Assembly (NCBI GenBank): GCA_030248225.1
Contig: JASANE010025076.1
Coordinates: 1 to 64,000, forward strand
DNA: 64,000 bases
Reading direction: 5' to 3'
DNA from: Trileptium ribeirensis
Lineage: Eukaryota; Nematoda; Enoplea; Enoplida; Thoracostomopsidae
Under the pieces are notes generated by a model. The model did not search any database. It was not told the DNA's origin and saw nothing but the letters and a program-made list of their open reading frames with translations. Shown in pieces: positions 41,901 through 52,399 of this stretch. Position numbers and translations under genes: made by a program. Within the stretch, counting starts at the first letter, position 1. Every line of letters starts with the position of its first letter.

Positions 41901-44900
41901 AAAATACGCATGACCTACCACAGGAAAACTACTCGAAATTATTAATATTTTTTTACACAACTAGTAACTGTATCAAGATTGCAGAACGTAGTGAAGCAGA
42001 GGTACCCCTACGCCTTTTGCGCGCACAGCCAATCAGTTCTCGATAGCATACATCGGTATGCTATATGTGGATATCACACGCTACCGCACAAGTTTGAACA
42101 AATCTAACACCGGCAATGAGTTTCCCATGCCCGATAACCCCAAACTTAATCCTTTCAGCTGCCCAGGACGTCAGCACTAATTTTTGAATTTTCGGCCGAG
42201 GAACCACGAGGGTACCATATATACTTCAAACCCCATAACATTAGAACCGGAGTCTTAATTGAAAAACAAAAGAGACATCGCCGTTTATCATTTTACTGTG
42301 AAATAAAACCAACCAGAGAAAAAAATCGAAAGTTAAGATAAGAATGACCTAGCTTGCGTGAAGGGCATTAAAATAGGGTACAATAATAATGATAATAATA
42401 ATAATAATAAGAATAATCTGGCATTTATAAATCGCCATTTTAGCTGGTAGCGTTGCAAAAGCGCTGGATACGATATGACAATTAATAACAATACGATAAT
42501 TTTTGAAAGTATGAAGGTAAGATCTGCGGAAACAGAAATTATTCAGTAACGTTTAAGGCATTGTAACTGTTCTGTCTGTTTTATGAGGACGAGCCGACGA
42601 ACCAGAAACTGTTATTCCGTGCAACCCCAACGCTTAATACTCTTTCATTGGCTAAGCGAATTGCAGTGGATCGGTGCAAAATTTCAGCATTGTATGCAAG
42701 ACTGTTATATGTCAGAGCTTTGGGAGCCAACTGGAGCGCTTTGTGTCGAATTTGGCGGTCAAGCAGCAACCAGTGTGGTTCACGCAGCACTGGATTTATG
42801 TGTTCGTAGCATCGCGTACCAGAAACAGTTCTCAAATCTTGATACACCACCGTGCAGCTGCTACGTTTTCTGTTACAGCTGCAGTGCAAAGAGTTTATTC
42901 TGCGTTACAGCGTCGTGCGGCAATATATGTTGCTGCTACACTGCGCATGCAACTTTAAACAATGTTGTTTCAAGCAGTGTAACGTCAATTGATAGAGTCG
43001 CTACGTGCATCGTTCAGAAATGTCAGCTGTTGCACGAAGCTTGTAGCAACTATCAACATTGTCATTACAGTGTAACGACAACTACTAGTGTAATGACCAC
43101 TGCGGTTCTCGCGTAACCTTGTGCAGTGGGTGCACTCATCTTAATGTGAATGACGCATAATGCTAAGTAAACTGAAGGTGACCCGCCATTCTTCCTGTTT
43201 TATCATGACCGATGCAGAATCGCAACCCGTTAGTGAAAATATAGGGATTTCATTCGTCTTTTCGCTAACTAGAAATTGACGAACTCAAAAACAACTATGA
43301 ACAACTGCACCCTGCATTGGAACAGAATTTGAGCAAATTCCAATCTACAGGGAAACCGTTCCATGATGGTTTGAAAGCTTAACTTTAGGTTAATTTATGT
43401 CCGTGAACAAGTTCATTCTGTTCACAACACGAATACAATGAGAACTATAACGTGTCAATGCCGCAAACTTGTTCATGATATGACGTGTTTGTGAATTTAC
43501 AGGCTTGAATGAATTTGTTGTGAGAAAACATACAATATTTAGTGGGCCTTCTATGATGGTTTTCGTACAATAACATTGTTTATTAATGTGCGAGTATAGC
43601 GTTCGCTAATGATATTGAGCTGCATTGCCACGCAAGGGTCAGGGTAAAGTTTCAGTTAAATTTCGTTTTATTTCTGTACAATTTATTCGAAAATTTGTTC
43701 GCAGACAAATAATTTATTTGAATTCTGCAACGAAGTTATTTAATGAGGAAAAAGGGGCGTTGAGTTTTTTTGAACCGCATGTGAATTGGGTTTTAATTGT
43801 GCCCATTCATGTTTCAATTTGAAGTGGGTATCCAAGTAGGCTACGGGTGGGTTGTAGAAATGAAAAATTCAAGTGTATTTGGATTAACTACGTTTAACAT
43901 TTATTTGGTCACGACCCGGCATTGCCGTAACACACTAAACGGCAAACTGTAATCAGTCTTTGTATGCGAAAATACAAAGAAATCGCTCTCGAATTAACTA
44001 AACGCATTCTTCGTCCAAGATTCCGAGCTATGAATATTTACAACAAGCATAGAAACAATCAGTTTCAAGCTATATAAATGCCTAAATTGGAGTTCGTGAG
44101 GACTCTTACAATGGTGTTTGTGAACAGCGCTACATTGTAGTCGAGTTTACATTTTTAAAAATGTAAGTACCATAAATCGAATTTACTGCTGTGCATGTTT
44201 CTGTAACCGAGGCGACCACAGGGACGATGACAGATTAAAATAATCTTAGTTGCTGGGACATAACTTATTACTGATTTTCGTTAAGGAATAACAAAAGACG
44301 TGCCAGTGCTCGACACCAGGTCGGTTCTTATTTCAGATCTTGAGACAGGTTTAGCATGTCAAAAACTTTAAAAACGAGTAAATTTCGTCTTTGACTAAAT
44401 CTAGAACTTTAGAATTAAGAATCCAGCCAAATATTACAGCTTTGTGGGCATGGTTTTACCGATGTGTATGAATTTTTTGATAGATTTTATCGAAAGGCAC
44501 TAGAAGTATCTGATAACTTTAGGGTAACATGGATATAAATTAAGCAGCTCTGAAGTAAATGATACATGTGTCATTGTAAAGGAACTGAAATTGGCTGAAA
44601 TTTTGAACTAAATTTGCAACAAAATTGCAGTAGCGTGTTCATAAAAAATATTAAAAATGACACAAGACAAAGACAACCGTCTTTAGGTACCTTATGATAT
44701 CACAAATTAGAGATTTCGCCTTATTTACAATTTCGTACAAGTGATACCGAAAATCCATAAATGAAAATAAAATATCCAAATAAAAATTATTAATCTGTGT
44801 TCGCGCATAAGTTCTATTTAAAAATTGCGGTCGGCGAATAAATTTTGTTGCAAAATTGCGTTCGCGAACATGTTTACTCTGTTTAAAGGTTTTTGATTTT

Positions 44901-47900
44901 GAACATTGCTGAACAATTTGTGATTACAGTAGCTACCACAAAAAGTTTTTGCACGCCGAGGAACGAACGATGTTCTGCTGGTACTGCCCGCGAAAAAAAG
45001 CACGATTTAAAATGAGAAAAATAATGCATTTAACAATTTATGAATTTTAACAACATATTTGCGAACCAAAAATTATCCGTTTTTATATGACATTATTGCA
45101 GTTCCACACGGTAGATGCTTGGTGGCAAAGAAGTTTTACAAAAAAATTTGATTTTAAAAACAGGATGGTGTGCGGGTCAATTTAAGTTTAATCGCGCATA
45201 AATATTTCAATTTGTAAGAGCAACTTTAATATTTTTACAATTCTTGCATTAAGAACTTCGGTAGCACAATTCGGTTTTTTACAATCACTGGCATGGCTTT
45301 CGTAGTGTATTATAGCTTCTATGTGGACCATTGAAAAGAAAAACAAATCTGAAATTACAAGTTGTTGCTCAAAATGTATAAACTTGCTGAAGTCCGACTA
45401 ATTTCATTAATGCGTTCTACCTATGCAAGAAAACGAACCACTGAATTGGAACATTCACATAGAAATGTGATCAGGCAGTGGAATATCGTGATGGTTATAG
45501 CTATTGTTACACAGTTTGTGACAATTATATGAGATGTTTTTGTTTGTTTTAGGAAATCTTACGCGGAAATCGTCGACTACTTTTGATTTGCAGTTCCAAA
45601 TACGATGGCCGTAGAGGTCTTAGTCGTTGCATCGAGTCGAGTCGCAGCTATTTCTTGGCAAGTATGGCTTTTGATGATGCCCGACTTGCCAGTCGAATAT
45701 TGAACGTCGATGCAGTCAAAATCGTTAAAACCCGCGTTGAACGTTCAAACGTTGCTAAATACAGCGAGCAAATTATCGCTCAGCTGCTTGACGATGAACA
45801 ACTAGTCTATATTGGAAATTTTCATGCCTTGAAGATTCTTGCACGTAAGTATCACTACCACTGCAGTTAGCACTACTGCCTTGAAATTACCACTGTTACC
45901 ACTGCTTCTACCACTGCTACCTCTGCTATTACCCCTGTTACAACTGCAATCGTCACCGCTACCACTGCAATTACCACTTCCTGCTACTGCTGCGTGTACC
46001 CCTAATTTCACTGCTATTACCACTGCTTCTACCACTGCTCCCACTGCTATCACCACCACTACCACTGCAATTACCACTGCCTGCTACCAGTGCTTCTACC
46101 ACTACTACAACTGCTATTACCACTGCTTCATCCACTGCTACCACTGCTACTAACACTGCCGCTACTGCTTTTGCCACTGAAGTTAGTTTAGTAGCATCAC
46201 AAACAATTATGTTTTGCCATATTGAAAAAATATTTACATACACATAAATATATGTACATATACCGGAGCCTTTCACTGGTGCTTTTACTTGATTCTACAA
46301 ATATATTTCGGTCGGCCAAATTCGAACTGCCGTGAAAATCGGACTATAAACAACGAAAATAAGCAAAATAAAACCAAACGAGACAGCGAAGATACTGCAT
46401 AAAATTCCAGTCTAAAACCTCGACAGTAATTTAACTCGATAGCTAACCGAAGGTCACTTGTATCGCCAGTGTCGGTAAAATTGGGTGTTCGAGGGGTCAA
46501 GATTATCCCTGTGGGTGTTTGTCGCAGACAGGGACCATAAAGTTTTGCTAAGACGTTGTCCAATATTCTCGTATTTTGCCAATTTCTCGAATTTTTGACA
46601 GTTTACGCTAATTTTTACCAAATATCTCTAAATTTGTCTAAAAGTCGCAAAATTTTCTTCACACCTTTGGTTCGCGATGCAAAGTGCTTGATTGTAGCTT
46701 AAGGCGGAAATTGAATTAAATGTAGCAGGAAGAAAAGCGAGAAAGGAAGAAAAGTCTAGAGTCATATAACCGGTGATACTTAACTGTGATTTTTGTCTTC
46801 TGTGATATTTGTATCGTAATACGTAATATATATATTTTTCAAGTATATACCGTTTAGTAGATAAAAAAATCCTTCTACTTTGTTCCTTGGCTGAGCTTCT
46901 TCCAAGATAGGTCGGGTAGCAAGTCCATGTCGAATTTTTCTTCGTAAATCCGGTAATTTTCCAGCAATCCGGTAAAGTTGTGGACGACCGGTCCACAGTT
47001 TTGCACCGAATCGATGTGTTTTAAAAAAGCTTGCTGGGAGAAACTATAAATTTGACCTAGGGCGTCCGGAAGTCACGATTAACCAAAGGCCGGCACATCC
47101 TGATTTGAACTCTTGATATTTCTACATTTCAGTTTCGCTTTCTGTCCAAGCTCAATTCCAAAACGCTGCCAGCGCCGATGTTTCAGTACTGAATTTTCAT
47201 CGATTTTCAGACGGAATTCCTTAAAAAACACAAATGAAAACAATTATGATCCAGAATCAGAATTGTAAGATACGTAAAAACTGTCAAATTACAATTCAGC
47301 TGACATAAAGTTTCCTATAAAATCATCACCAGGCAATATTCCAATGAAAATTGTAAGTCAACAAATGTAATAAAATTGTGTATAATTCTGTATACCTACA
47401 AAAGTTGGTCAGTTATTCTACGTAATACGTTATACTAGAAATACTACGCAATGTTTGCTCAGGAGCCTAATCCAATTTCTGTGCTAGTAACATATATTCA
47501 AATCCGAAAATTTTAAGCCATATAACATTTTACCAGATTTGGATAATTCTGTATACCTACAAAAGCTGGTCAGTATCAGCCTGACCAAACGAAAAGACTG
47601 ATTGTATATAAATTTATCGAGACAGCCTGAAATTCGGGATATTTTTGAGAAATTGGATGTATCTCTATGGTGATCATCAATCTTTTCCTGTCTTGTGCTA
47701 GACGACACCTTGTAAGAAATACTATGCAATAAGCAATATTTTCTATGGAACCTAATTCATTTACCGTACCAGAAACATATATTCAAGACGATTCAATTCA
47801 ATTTTAAGCAATATAAACTATGAGCAAATTTGGATAAGAAAAGTTTATACCAGGCAAAAATTTATAGGATATTAATGATTTCATGGTCAGTCGCCTTGCC

Positions 47901-49441
47901 AATGAAAAATTTGCAGACGGGAAGTCCCAAATGTTGTTTGAATCCAGAATATCTGGTACCATTGAATCTAGAATATCAAGATTAGCATTAGGAAACAAAT
48001 CGGCTCGGAAGTTTAAACTTACCCCAAGTAACCTGGAGCAATGTTTTGCTTCCAATTTTGACCAACTGCTCGATTGTTTTTCCTAATTTAGAGTGAACAT
48101 CCTGATCCGACGCCGGTAACCTAGTTACATCGTTCAGTCTAGCAGATTTATTTACATGTTCTAGTAACATTTCGTGATATTTCTAATGTCTCTATGTAAT
48201 CTTGTTTCTCTAGGGCTATTTGTCCAAGGTTTTCCTCAGTACATTTACGCATCGGCAATACAAAATCTCGTAGCACCCTAGACTGTTGCATCGATATCCT
48301 AACAATTTTACTATTTTTTAAATTCTTTGTGTTTTTGTAATGCTCCTGGGTTTTATTCCTTGTACAAATATTCCGAGTGTGTAAATCAATTCGAATGGAA
48401 GCAAACTATTGTGCCAATAGTTAGATGGTGCTGTGTTTTGTAGGCGACAGTTCTTAGTACGATCCTAGCCTAGTCTTCTGCGCTCTCCTGATATTTCGAA
48501 CGGTTTACGGTAAAAAACCAACGTAGGTTATACGAGAGACCATACATCTCAAGAGGTACGGGTCCTGGAGGGATCCAGGTGTTTGGTGGGGTGCACTACG
48601 GTTTTGGGCGCACCGAAAAGCACCTATGGATTCACCGCCCGTAGTGCCCCTGGGCGCGTGGGATTGGGAGTGGGAAGGTTGGGTCACCAGGAGGTAGACA
48701 AATAGCCTGGGTTTTCGGGATAGGGTCCGAATGTCAAGGAGTAACCCACCTCACCTGCCATGGGCATTTATGCACAATATTGTTTAAATACTGTATTGAT
48801 AGGAAAATTATTTTCGTTTGAGATAAGAACCGGAATTTCGGAAACTTTTCGGAATTTTCGGAAACAAAAAAATTTTGTTGAAACTGATAACAGTATAAGT
48901 TGTTGTGGAGACACTTTTGTCTCAAGAAAAATATAACTCAGACTGTCTCCTGACTCTTTTTTGGACGCTCAGACGAGTTTTCGTATTTGATGTAATGTTT
49001 TCAGTACGTCGTCCTGGCGATTTCATTGTAATTCGTGGTGGATCATCGTTAATCAAATCGTATTCCATTGTATTCCCTCGTCGGAACAACTATTATGGTA
49101 CTACGGATAGCCACAATGACAGCAGGAACAAGTTGTGTTTGCTATTCAATCGAGTGTTTCGAACAGTTGGGGGTATGGAATTTTATAGTACAATAACTGA
49201 ACGGTACTTTCGTCGGTTTTATCAGCTAGATCCCGCTCGGTTAGTGCCGGATGGACATCGTACTAACATTAACCTGGACCCTGGGGTTAAATCAGGCCCG
49301 CGATCACTGAATATAACCCATTTTCAATGGTTTTTCATTGCGTTTACACTGGCACTAGCTTTGTGCTCTATGGGATTCCTCGTGGAAGCCGTGGTCAGTA
49401 TGCGGCTAGATGAAGCGACAAACCTGATATACTTTCTCTGA
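38134..49441 (+). CDS. Ionotropic glutamate receptor-like gene, four exons
   Basis: Exons 38134-38917, 39780-39925, 45553-45844 and 49005-49441 join in phase (1, 0, 1) at GT-AG sites and give about 552 codons ending in TGA. The product has the family's order: ligand-binding half S1, first membrane span (ACLVTYFIIVWALSVLL), re-entrant pore region ending in LQQD, conserved Arg-Ser and third span (ATLCSVFGFLIYYHYTALTI), second ligand-binding half S2, and last span (FQWFFIAFTLALALCSMGF). There is no amino-terminal (ATD) domain, as in insect IRs and some other invertebrate receptors. The exon-1 ATG is not followed by a signal peptide, so an upstream exon may be missing. Likely a plasma-membrane cation channel or chemoreceptor; ligand unknown. 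The canonical SYTANLAAF is replaced by HYTALTIRI, so it is divergent. Confidence 0.78.
38918..39779 (+). other. Intron 1 of the receptor-like gene
   Basis: It begins GTATTG and ends CCTGTTTCAG. About half of it is an antisense retroelement gag fragment (39072-39525), so the intron has grown by insertion. Confidence 0.7.
39072..39525 (-). pseudogene. Gag fragment of a third Ty3/gypsy-like retroelement
   Basis: The minus strand encodes a coiled-coil Gln-rich start (SSLAELSELVKLKSQQLEMQ, then QQQQQQIV) and, in another frame, a capsid N-terminal segment (FAPFDSTSELWTDYYAPFC, VFLTNQSATTYNLLANLA) typical of arthropod/invertebrate gypsy Gag. It ends at a stop soon after and lacks the rest of gag and all of pol. 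A frameshift and a stop separate the two parts. Sequence near 39540-39660 could be leftover leader or LTR. Confidence 0.75.
39780..39925 (+). CDS. Receptor-like gene exon 2: post-pore and TM3
   Basis: The acceptor is TTCCTGTTTCAG|ATGTC and the donor TTCAAT|GTAAAT. The exon completes an Asp codon with the leftover base of exon 1, then encodes VKPATRSIATLC and the TM3-like span. It ends in phase 0, matching exon 3. Confidence 0.72.
40040..40394. repeat. (GGTCTAT)n microsatellite, about 50 units
   Basis: A 7-bp unit repeats for about 355 bp with rare variants (GGGCTAT three times near 40220-40258, GGTCTGT twice). Because the unit is 7 bp and stop-free in three frames, it produces spurious MVYGLWS open frames. 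Confidence 0.97.
40955..41215 (-). repeat. Dispersed repeat, copy 2 (inverted relative to 33150-33415)
   Basis: Its reverse complement shares an ordered series of short matches with 33150-33415, including AGATTTGGCTTT, GATAAATTTTCC and CTAATTTCGTC, and a pyrimidine-rich end (CCCTACCCTCCC). The region 46480-46670 may be a third, more diverged relative. Confidence 0.5.
41521..43158. mobile_element. TIR DNA element (1.64 kb), non-autonomous
   Basis: The left end reads ATGCGTCATTCACATTAAGA and the right end is its exact reverse complement TTAATGTGAATGACGCAT. Inverted similarity extends about 85-90 bp inward (including GGTTACGCGA, CAGTGGTCRTTACACT and GTTGTCGTTACA). It lies wholly in intron 2. 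No transposase is visible; the interior carries a LINE-like fragment. A similar 25-bp end occurs alone near 62252. Confidence 0.8.
42585..42890 (-). pseudogene. LINE (CR1/L2-like) reverse-transcriptase C-terminal fragment
   Basis: The minus frame reads TVSGTRCYEHINPVLREPHW followed by LLLDRQIRHKALQLAPKAL, which matches the widespread motif after the RT of CR1/L2-type LINEs (VTGTRxxEHITPVLRxLHWLPVxxRI). Only about 75 residues are recognisable and there is no endonuclease or RT core, so it is a dead fragment. The plus-strand frame over the same bases is a shadow. Confidence 0.6.
45553..45844 (+). CDS. Receptor-like gene exon 3: first part of S2
   Basis: The acceptor is TTTGTTTTAG|GAAATC and the donor CTTGCAC|GTAAGT. 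It encodes EILRGNRRLLLICSSKYDG and ends LLDDEQLVYIGNFHALKIL, a pattern like the S2 lobe of ionotropic receptors. It ends in phase 1, matching exon 4. Confidence 0.7.
45846..46180. repeat. Minisatellite of 9-bp type (TACCACTGC) at a splice donor
   Basis: Variants of CTACCACTG, ATTACCACTG and CTACCTCTG repeat over about 330 bp. The array starts immediately after the 5' splice site of intron 3. The Thr/Ala/Val-rich open frames across it on both strands are products of the repeat. Confidence 0.85.
47379..47850. repeat. Diverged local duplications
   Basis: TATACCTACAAAAGYTGGTCAG occurs at about 47390 and 47553. A longer block with ACATATATTCAA and a following AATTTTAAGC occurs near 47488 and 47775. 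The copies differ by many substitutions and indels, suggesting old duplication. Confidence 0.5.
49005..49441 (+). CDS. Receptor-like gene exon 4: rest of S2, TM4 and C terminus
   Basis: The acceptor is TGTTTTCAG|TACGTC. After the shared Leu codon it encodes RRPGDFIVIRGGSSLIKSYS, the YSIVFPRRN stretch typical of S2, a helix leading to RYFRRF, and a last span FQWFFIAFTLALALCSMGFL followed by a short tail. Stop TGA at 49439-49441. Confidence 0.76.
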
Positions 49442-51557
49442 TTATTTAGATCGTCGTTCTTGTTGGAGATTTTAGCAAACAATTGTCAAATGTTTTGTCA
49501 GCTAGTCACAGATTGTGTCGTTTTATCTGAAAAAGCGTATAAGGCGGCGCTTTCCAGTCTTAAATTTTCAGGCTACGATTATCTGGTGTTCCTGGAAAGA
49601 ACGTTGTAGTTAATCTTACCAAAATATGTTTTCGACATCAATATTTTGAAGAAACAAAAATTGGAAAGTTTCTGGAAGTAATCAAGTTTCTATGTCGGTC
49701 ACGTGACTTTAAAGATCGATCCGACACGTGGCTTCACGCCGTTTTAATGCCAGCACACAGCTCCTTTTAACCTGCTTAGGGCTGTCATAGTTAGTTTCCA
49801 ATTTAGATAACTGTCACAGTGCTAACACTACGGATCGGTGAACACTAATGCATGAAAAATCTTAGCTTTGCCGCCTACCATCTTCTTTTGATACTCTGTA
49901 CAAAACGTCGTCAGGGAACAGTACAGCGATTGCAAAAACCAATTCTAAATTTAAAAGCTTTCGTTCGCGAACGCAGAGCGGCTGATTGCAAATCGGGGTA
50001 ATTTCTGTTCGCTAACACAATGCATCTATATGCTGTTTGGCTATTAATTCGTTTTACAACGCAAAACAGGGCAACTAGAATCTGACATTTTTTCTTTACG
50101 CTAAAATATTTCGAATCATTAATCATCCAATATGTAGTTACCTAACATTACACGTGATGTACAGGTTTTAAAACACTAAACGGGAAATTTTTGTTCGATA
50201 ATAAAATAAAAAATTTCAAATTCAAATGTCAAAAGATCACATATCAGTTACTTAATGTTTTTGAAGTAATCGTTAATAGTGAAATTTTTTGTTTCTTAAG
50301 GTTTTGGATGCGTTGCCCAAAACACCAATTTTATGTTCTCTCATATATTAACGGATGGCTTGTACACCGAAGAAGCGATCGCCAATCGCTGATGACAGAA
50401 AGGGCTGGTAGAGGGCGAACCTTAAGTTTACTGAAGCATAAGTTGTTTCCGGGGGCAGAATAAACAGTATCTACAAATTTGTGCAAGCTGCGACTTATCA
50501 TTTTATATTTGTGCAACAGACATGAAATCACTGTGCAGCAGTCATGTAGGGATCTGCCAATGGCCACAACAGCAGCTGCGATTCAGCCCAGCTGGTATAG
50601 CGAGATTCACGGATGGGTGCAGCAACAGTGAAACTGCAACGACTAAAGGCGTGTTCACACGCTCAAACTTTTTGCTCGAATTTTGAGCTCAAAATTTGAT
50701 AAAATTTTGATCAAAATTTGATAAAATTTTGATCAAAATTTGACGGTAATTTTTAACAAAAAATACGATATTTCATTGAGCTAAAACTTTTTCAAGTAAT
50801 GATGGTGTTGGTGATTGGCTACAGGAATATCATTGAAAAGTTTGAACAGTGTTCACACATTTAAACTTATCAAAAATGCAATAAAGATGCTTTCAAACTT
50901 TGATCAAGATTTGATCAAAATTTTGAGCTCAAATTTTGGTCAAAATTTGAGCAAAAAGTTTGAGCGTGTGAACACGCCTTAAGTTCTATTATGATGACAC
51001 CATCTAGAAACTATTGCAACAGGCGTAGCAGCATCTAAATTTTTAATCATGTTACCACAATCAAACTATCATCCTAGTGAAATTAAAACCAACCTATCAC
51101 ATCTACAATACGAATAGCTGTATGAATTTAACAGAGTTTTAAAATTCCCCACCAAAAGTCGTTTTATAGCGAGTGAATTTCATTTCAGCATTCTAGAACT
51201 AAATTTAAGACGAACTCATTTTAAAATGAGGACCGAAATTGAACCCATTTTCAGTTTTACCATATCTGTGCACACATCTTATCCTAATGCCAGCATAGCT
51301 CAATTTGTTTTGATTCAGTTTGATTTCAGTTCTGGCAAAGTTGACTTATTCATGGCTCGACAGTTTCACGGGAAATAACAGTATTATAAATCTCGTTTTC
51401 AAACCAAACCTACTATAAATGTTTTATTATTATAAAATACGTAAATATTGGAAAAAAACAGGTTTAAGATTTTCTTATCCTCATTAAAGCCCTGTGGAAA
51501 TTTGGGAGGCTCTCGTAGTGGAGGCGTATTTCAGGGGAAAAGAAAATAGGGTGTTGT
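49442..51557. other. Intergenic DNA between the receptor-like gene and retroelement B
   Basis: AT-rich; it contains a MITE at 50645-50980. Open frames at 49911-50126, 50191-50463 and 50331-50567 have no domain or splice support. No polyadenylation signal was assigned with confidence. Confidence 0.4.
50645..50980. mobile_element. MITE family Y, copy 1
   Basis: Ends AAGGCGTGTTCACACGCTCA and its reverse complement TGAGCGTGTGAACACGCCTT form terminal inverted repeats that continue as CAAACTTTTTGCTC. The interior is full of small palindromes of the type TTTGATCAAAATTTTGA and TTTTGAGCTCAAA. The second copy is at 59841-60129. Confidence 0.88.
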
Positions 51558-51858
51558 TATGCTAAGTAAGAACATCAGTATATAGCACTTATTTAGGATC
51601 TGCATAAGTACCAAACAATGACGAAACGTTTTAATAAACATAACATTGCTGACAAAATGTAATGCATTTTAATGTAACAACGGTAAGCTTTTTATGAACT
51701 GCTTCTTTTAGCTTCAGAGTAGATTCTTAAAAAGCTGTGTAAGATGCACCAAAAATCAACAGTTGAGATATTTATATATCGAACGTGAAAATGTTCGATG
51801 CGTAGAAAAACATTAAAAAATCAGACCAATACCTGATCAGTTCAAAAGAGACTGCACA
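51558..51858 (-). repeat. Left LTR of retroelement B (its 3' LTR)
   Basis: On the minus strand it runs from TGTGCAGTC to TAGCATA. It shares almost all bases with 58764-59065. It is short (301 bp), AT-rich, and followed outside by the gttgt duplication. Confidence 0.93.
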
Positions 51859-51871
51859 CTACCCCCTTCCT
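51859..51871 (-). other. Polypurine tract of retroelement B
   Basis: The minus strand reads AGGAAGGGGGTAG directly before the 3' LTR, the expected position and composition for the plus-strand primer of reverse transcription. Confidence 0.8.
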
Positions 51872-52399
51872 AAGTAACGGAGTGTCTTATATATAATTTT
51901 CGGTTTTTGTTGAATGATCATATTTCAGTCTAACTCATATATTTAAACTATATACAATTCTTCGGTTTTTCAGAACTTGTGAACCAGGTCTTAAGTTGAT
52001 ATTTTCGCAATGGCATCATGAGCTGAAATTGATGTAAAACGGGAGAAATTGCATTATCATTATGAAATAAATTATATAACATTATACACATCAACATCAA
52101 AGCAGCAACAAAACCTATAGCTTAAATTAAATTTGTACCTACATATATAACTAAGTTGATTGTGTATTGGAATCATCAACAATGAGGTGTTTAATTTTGT
52201 GATCCCGCTCCAAATAATAGAAGCCCATCCTACGCAAAATCGTGTTTTTTAGCAGTAACTGTTTGTATAATGATAATGTAACACTGTAAACTGAAAACAG
52301 CAAGAACTGAACAAGTTTTTTTTGTAACTTAACAAAATTAAAGTACTGGAAAATACATATACATTTCTTTTCAAACTTATCTGTTATACATATATATAT
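51872..52399 (-). other. 3' untranslated interior of retroelement B
   Basis: About 530 AT-rich bases between the end of ORF3 and the polypurine tract. No ORF or structure is obvious. Confidence 0.5.

Larger units (their letters stand above)
39926..45552 (+). other. Intron 2 of the receptor-like gene (5.6 kb)
   Basis: It starts GTAAAT and ends TTTGTTTGTTTTAG. It holds the 7-bp array (40040-40394), a dispersed repeat (40955-41215), the TIR element (41521-43158) with a LINE-like fragment, and a TAA-type microsatellite near 42385-42420. From 43160 to 45552 there is AT-rich DNA with no gene seen. Confidence 0.65.
45845..49004 (+). other. Intron 3 of the receptor-like gene (3.2 kb)
   Basis: It begins GTAAGT and ends TGTAATGTTTTCAG. 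It contains the minisatellite, a possible repeat at 46480-46670, degenerate tandem copies at 47379-47850, and a GC-richer block at 48490-48760 that looks inserted but matches nothing I recognise. Confidence 0.6.

Noticed and set aside
42583..43116. Plus-strand 177-codon Cys-rich ORF
   Set aside because: The opposite strand carries the LINE-like match, and the plus frame ends in the TIR; it is a shadow.
45802..46276. Val/Ala/Gly-rich and Thr/Leu-rich ORFs on both strands
   Set aside because: They are translations of the TACCACTGC-type minisatellite.
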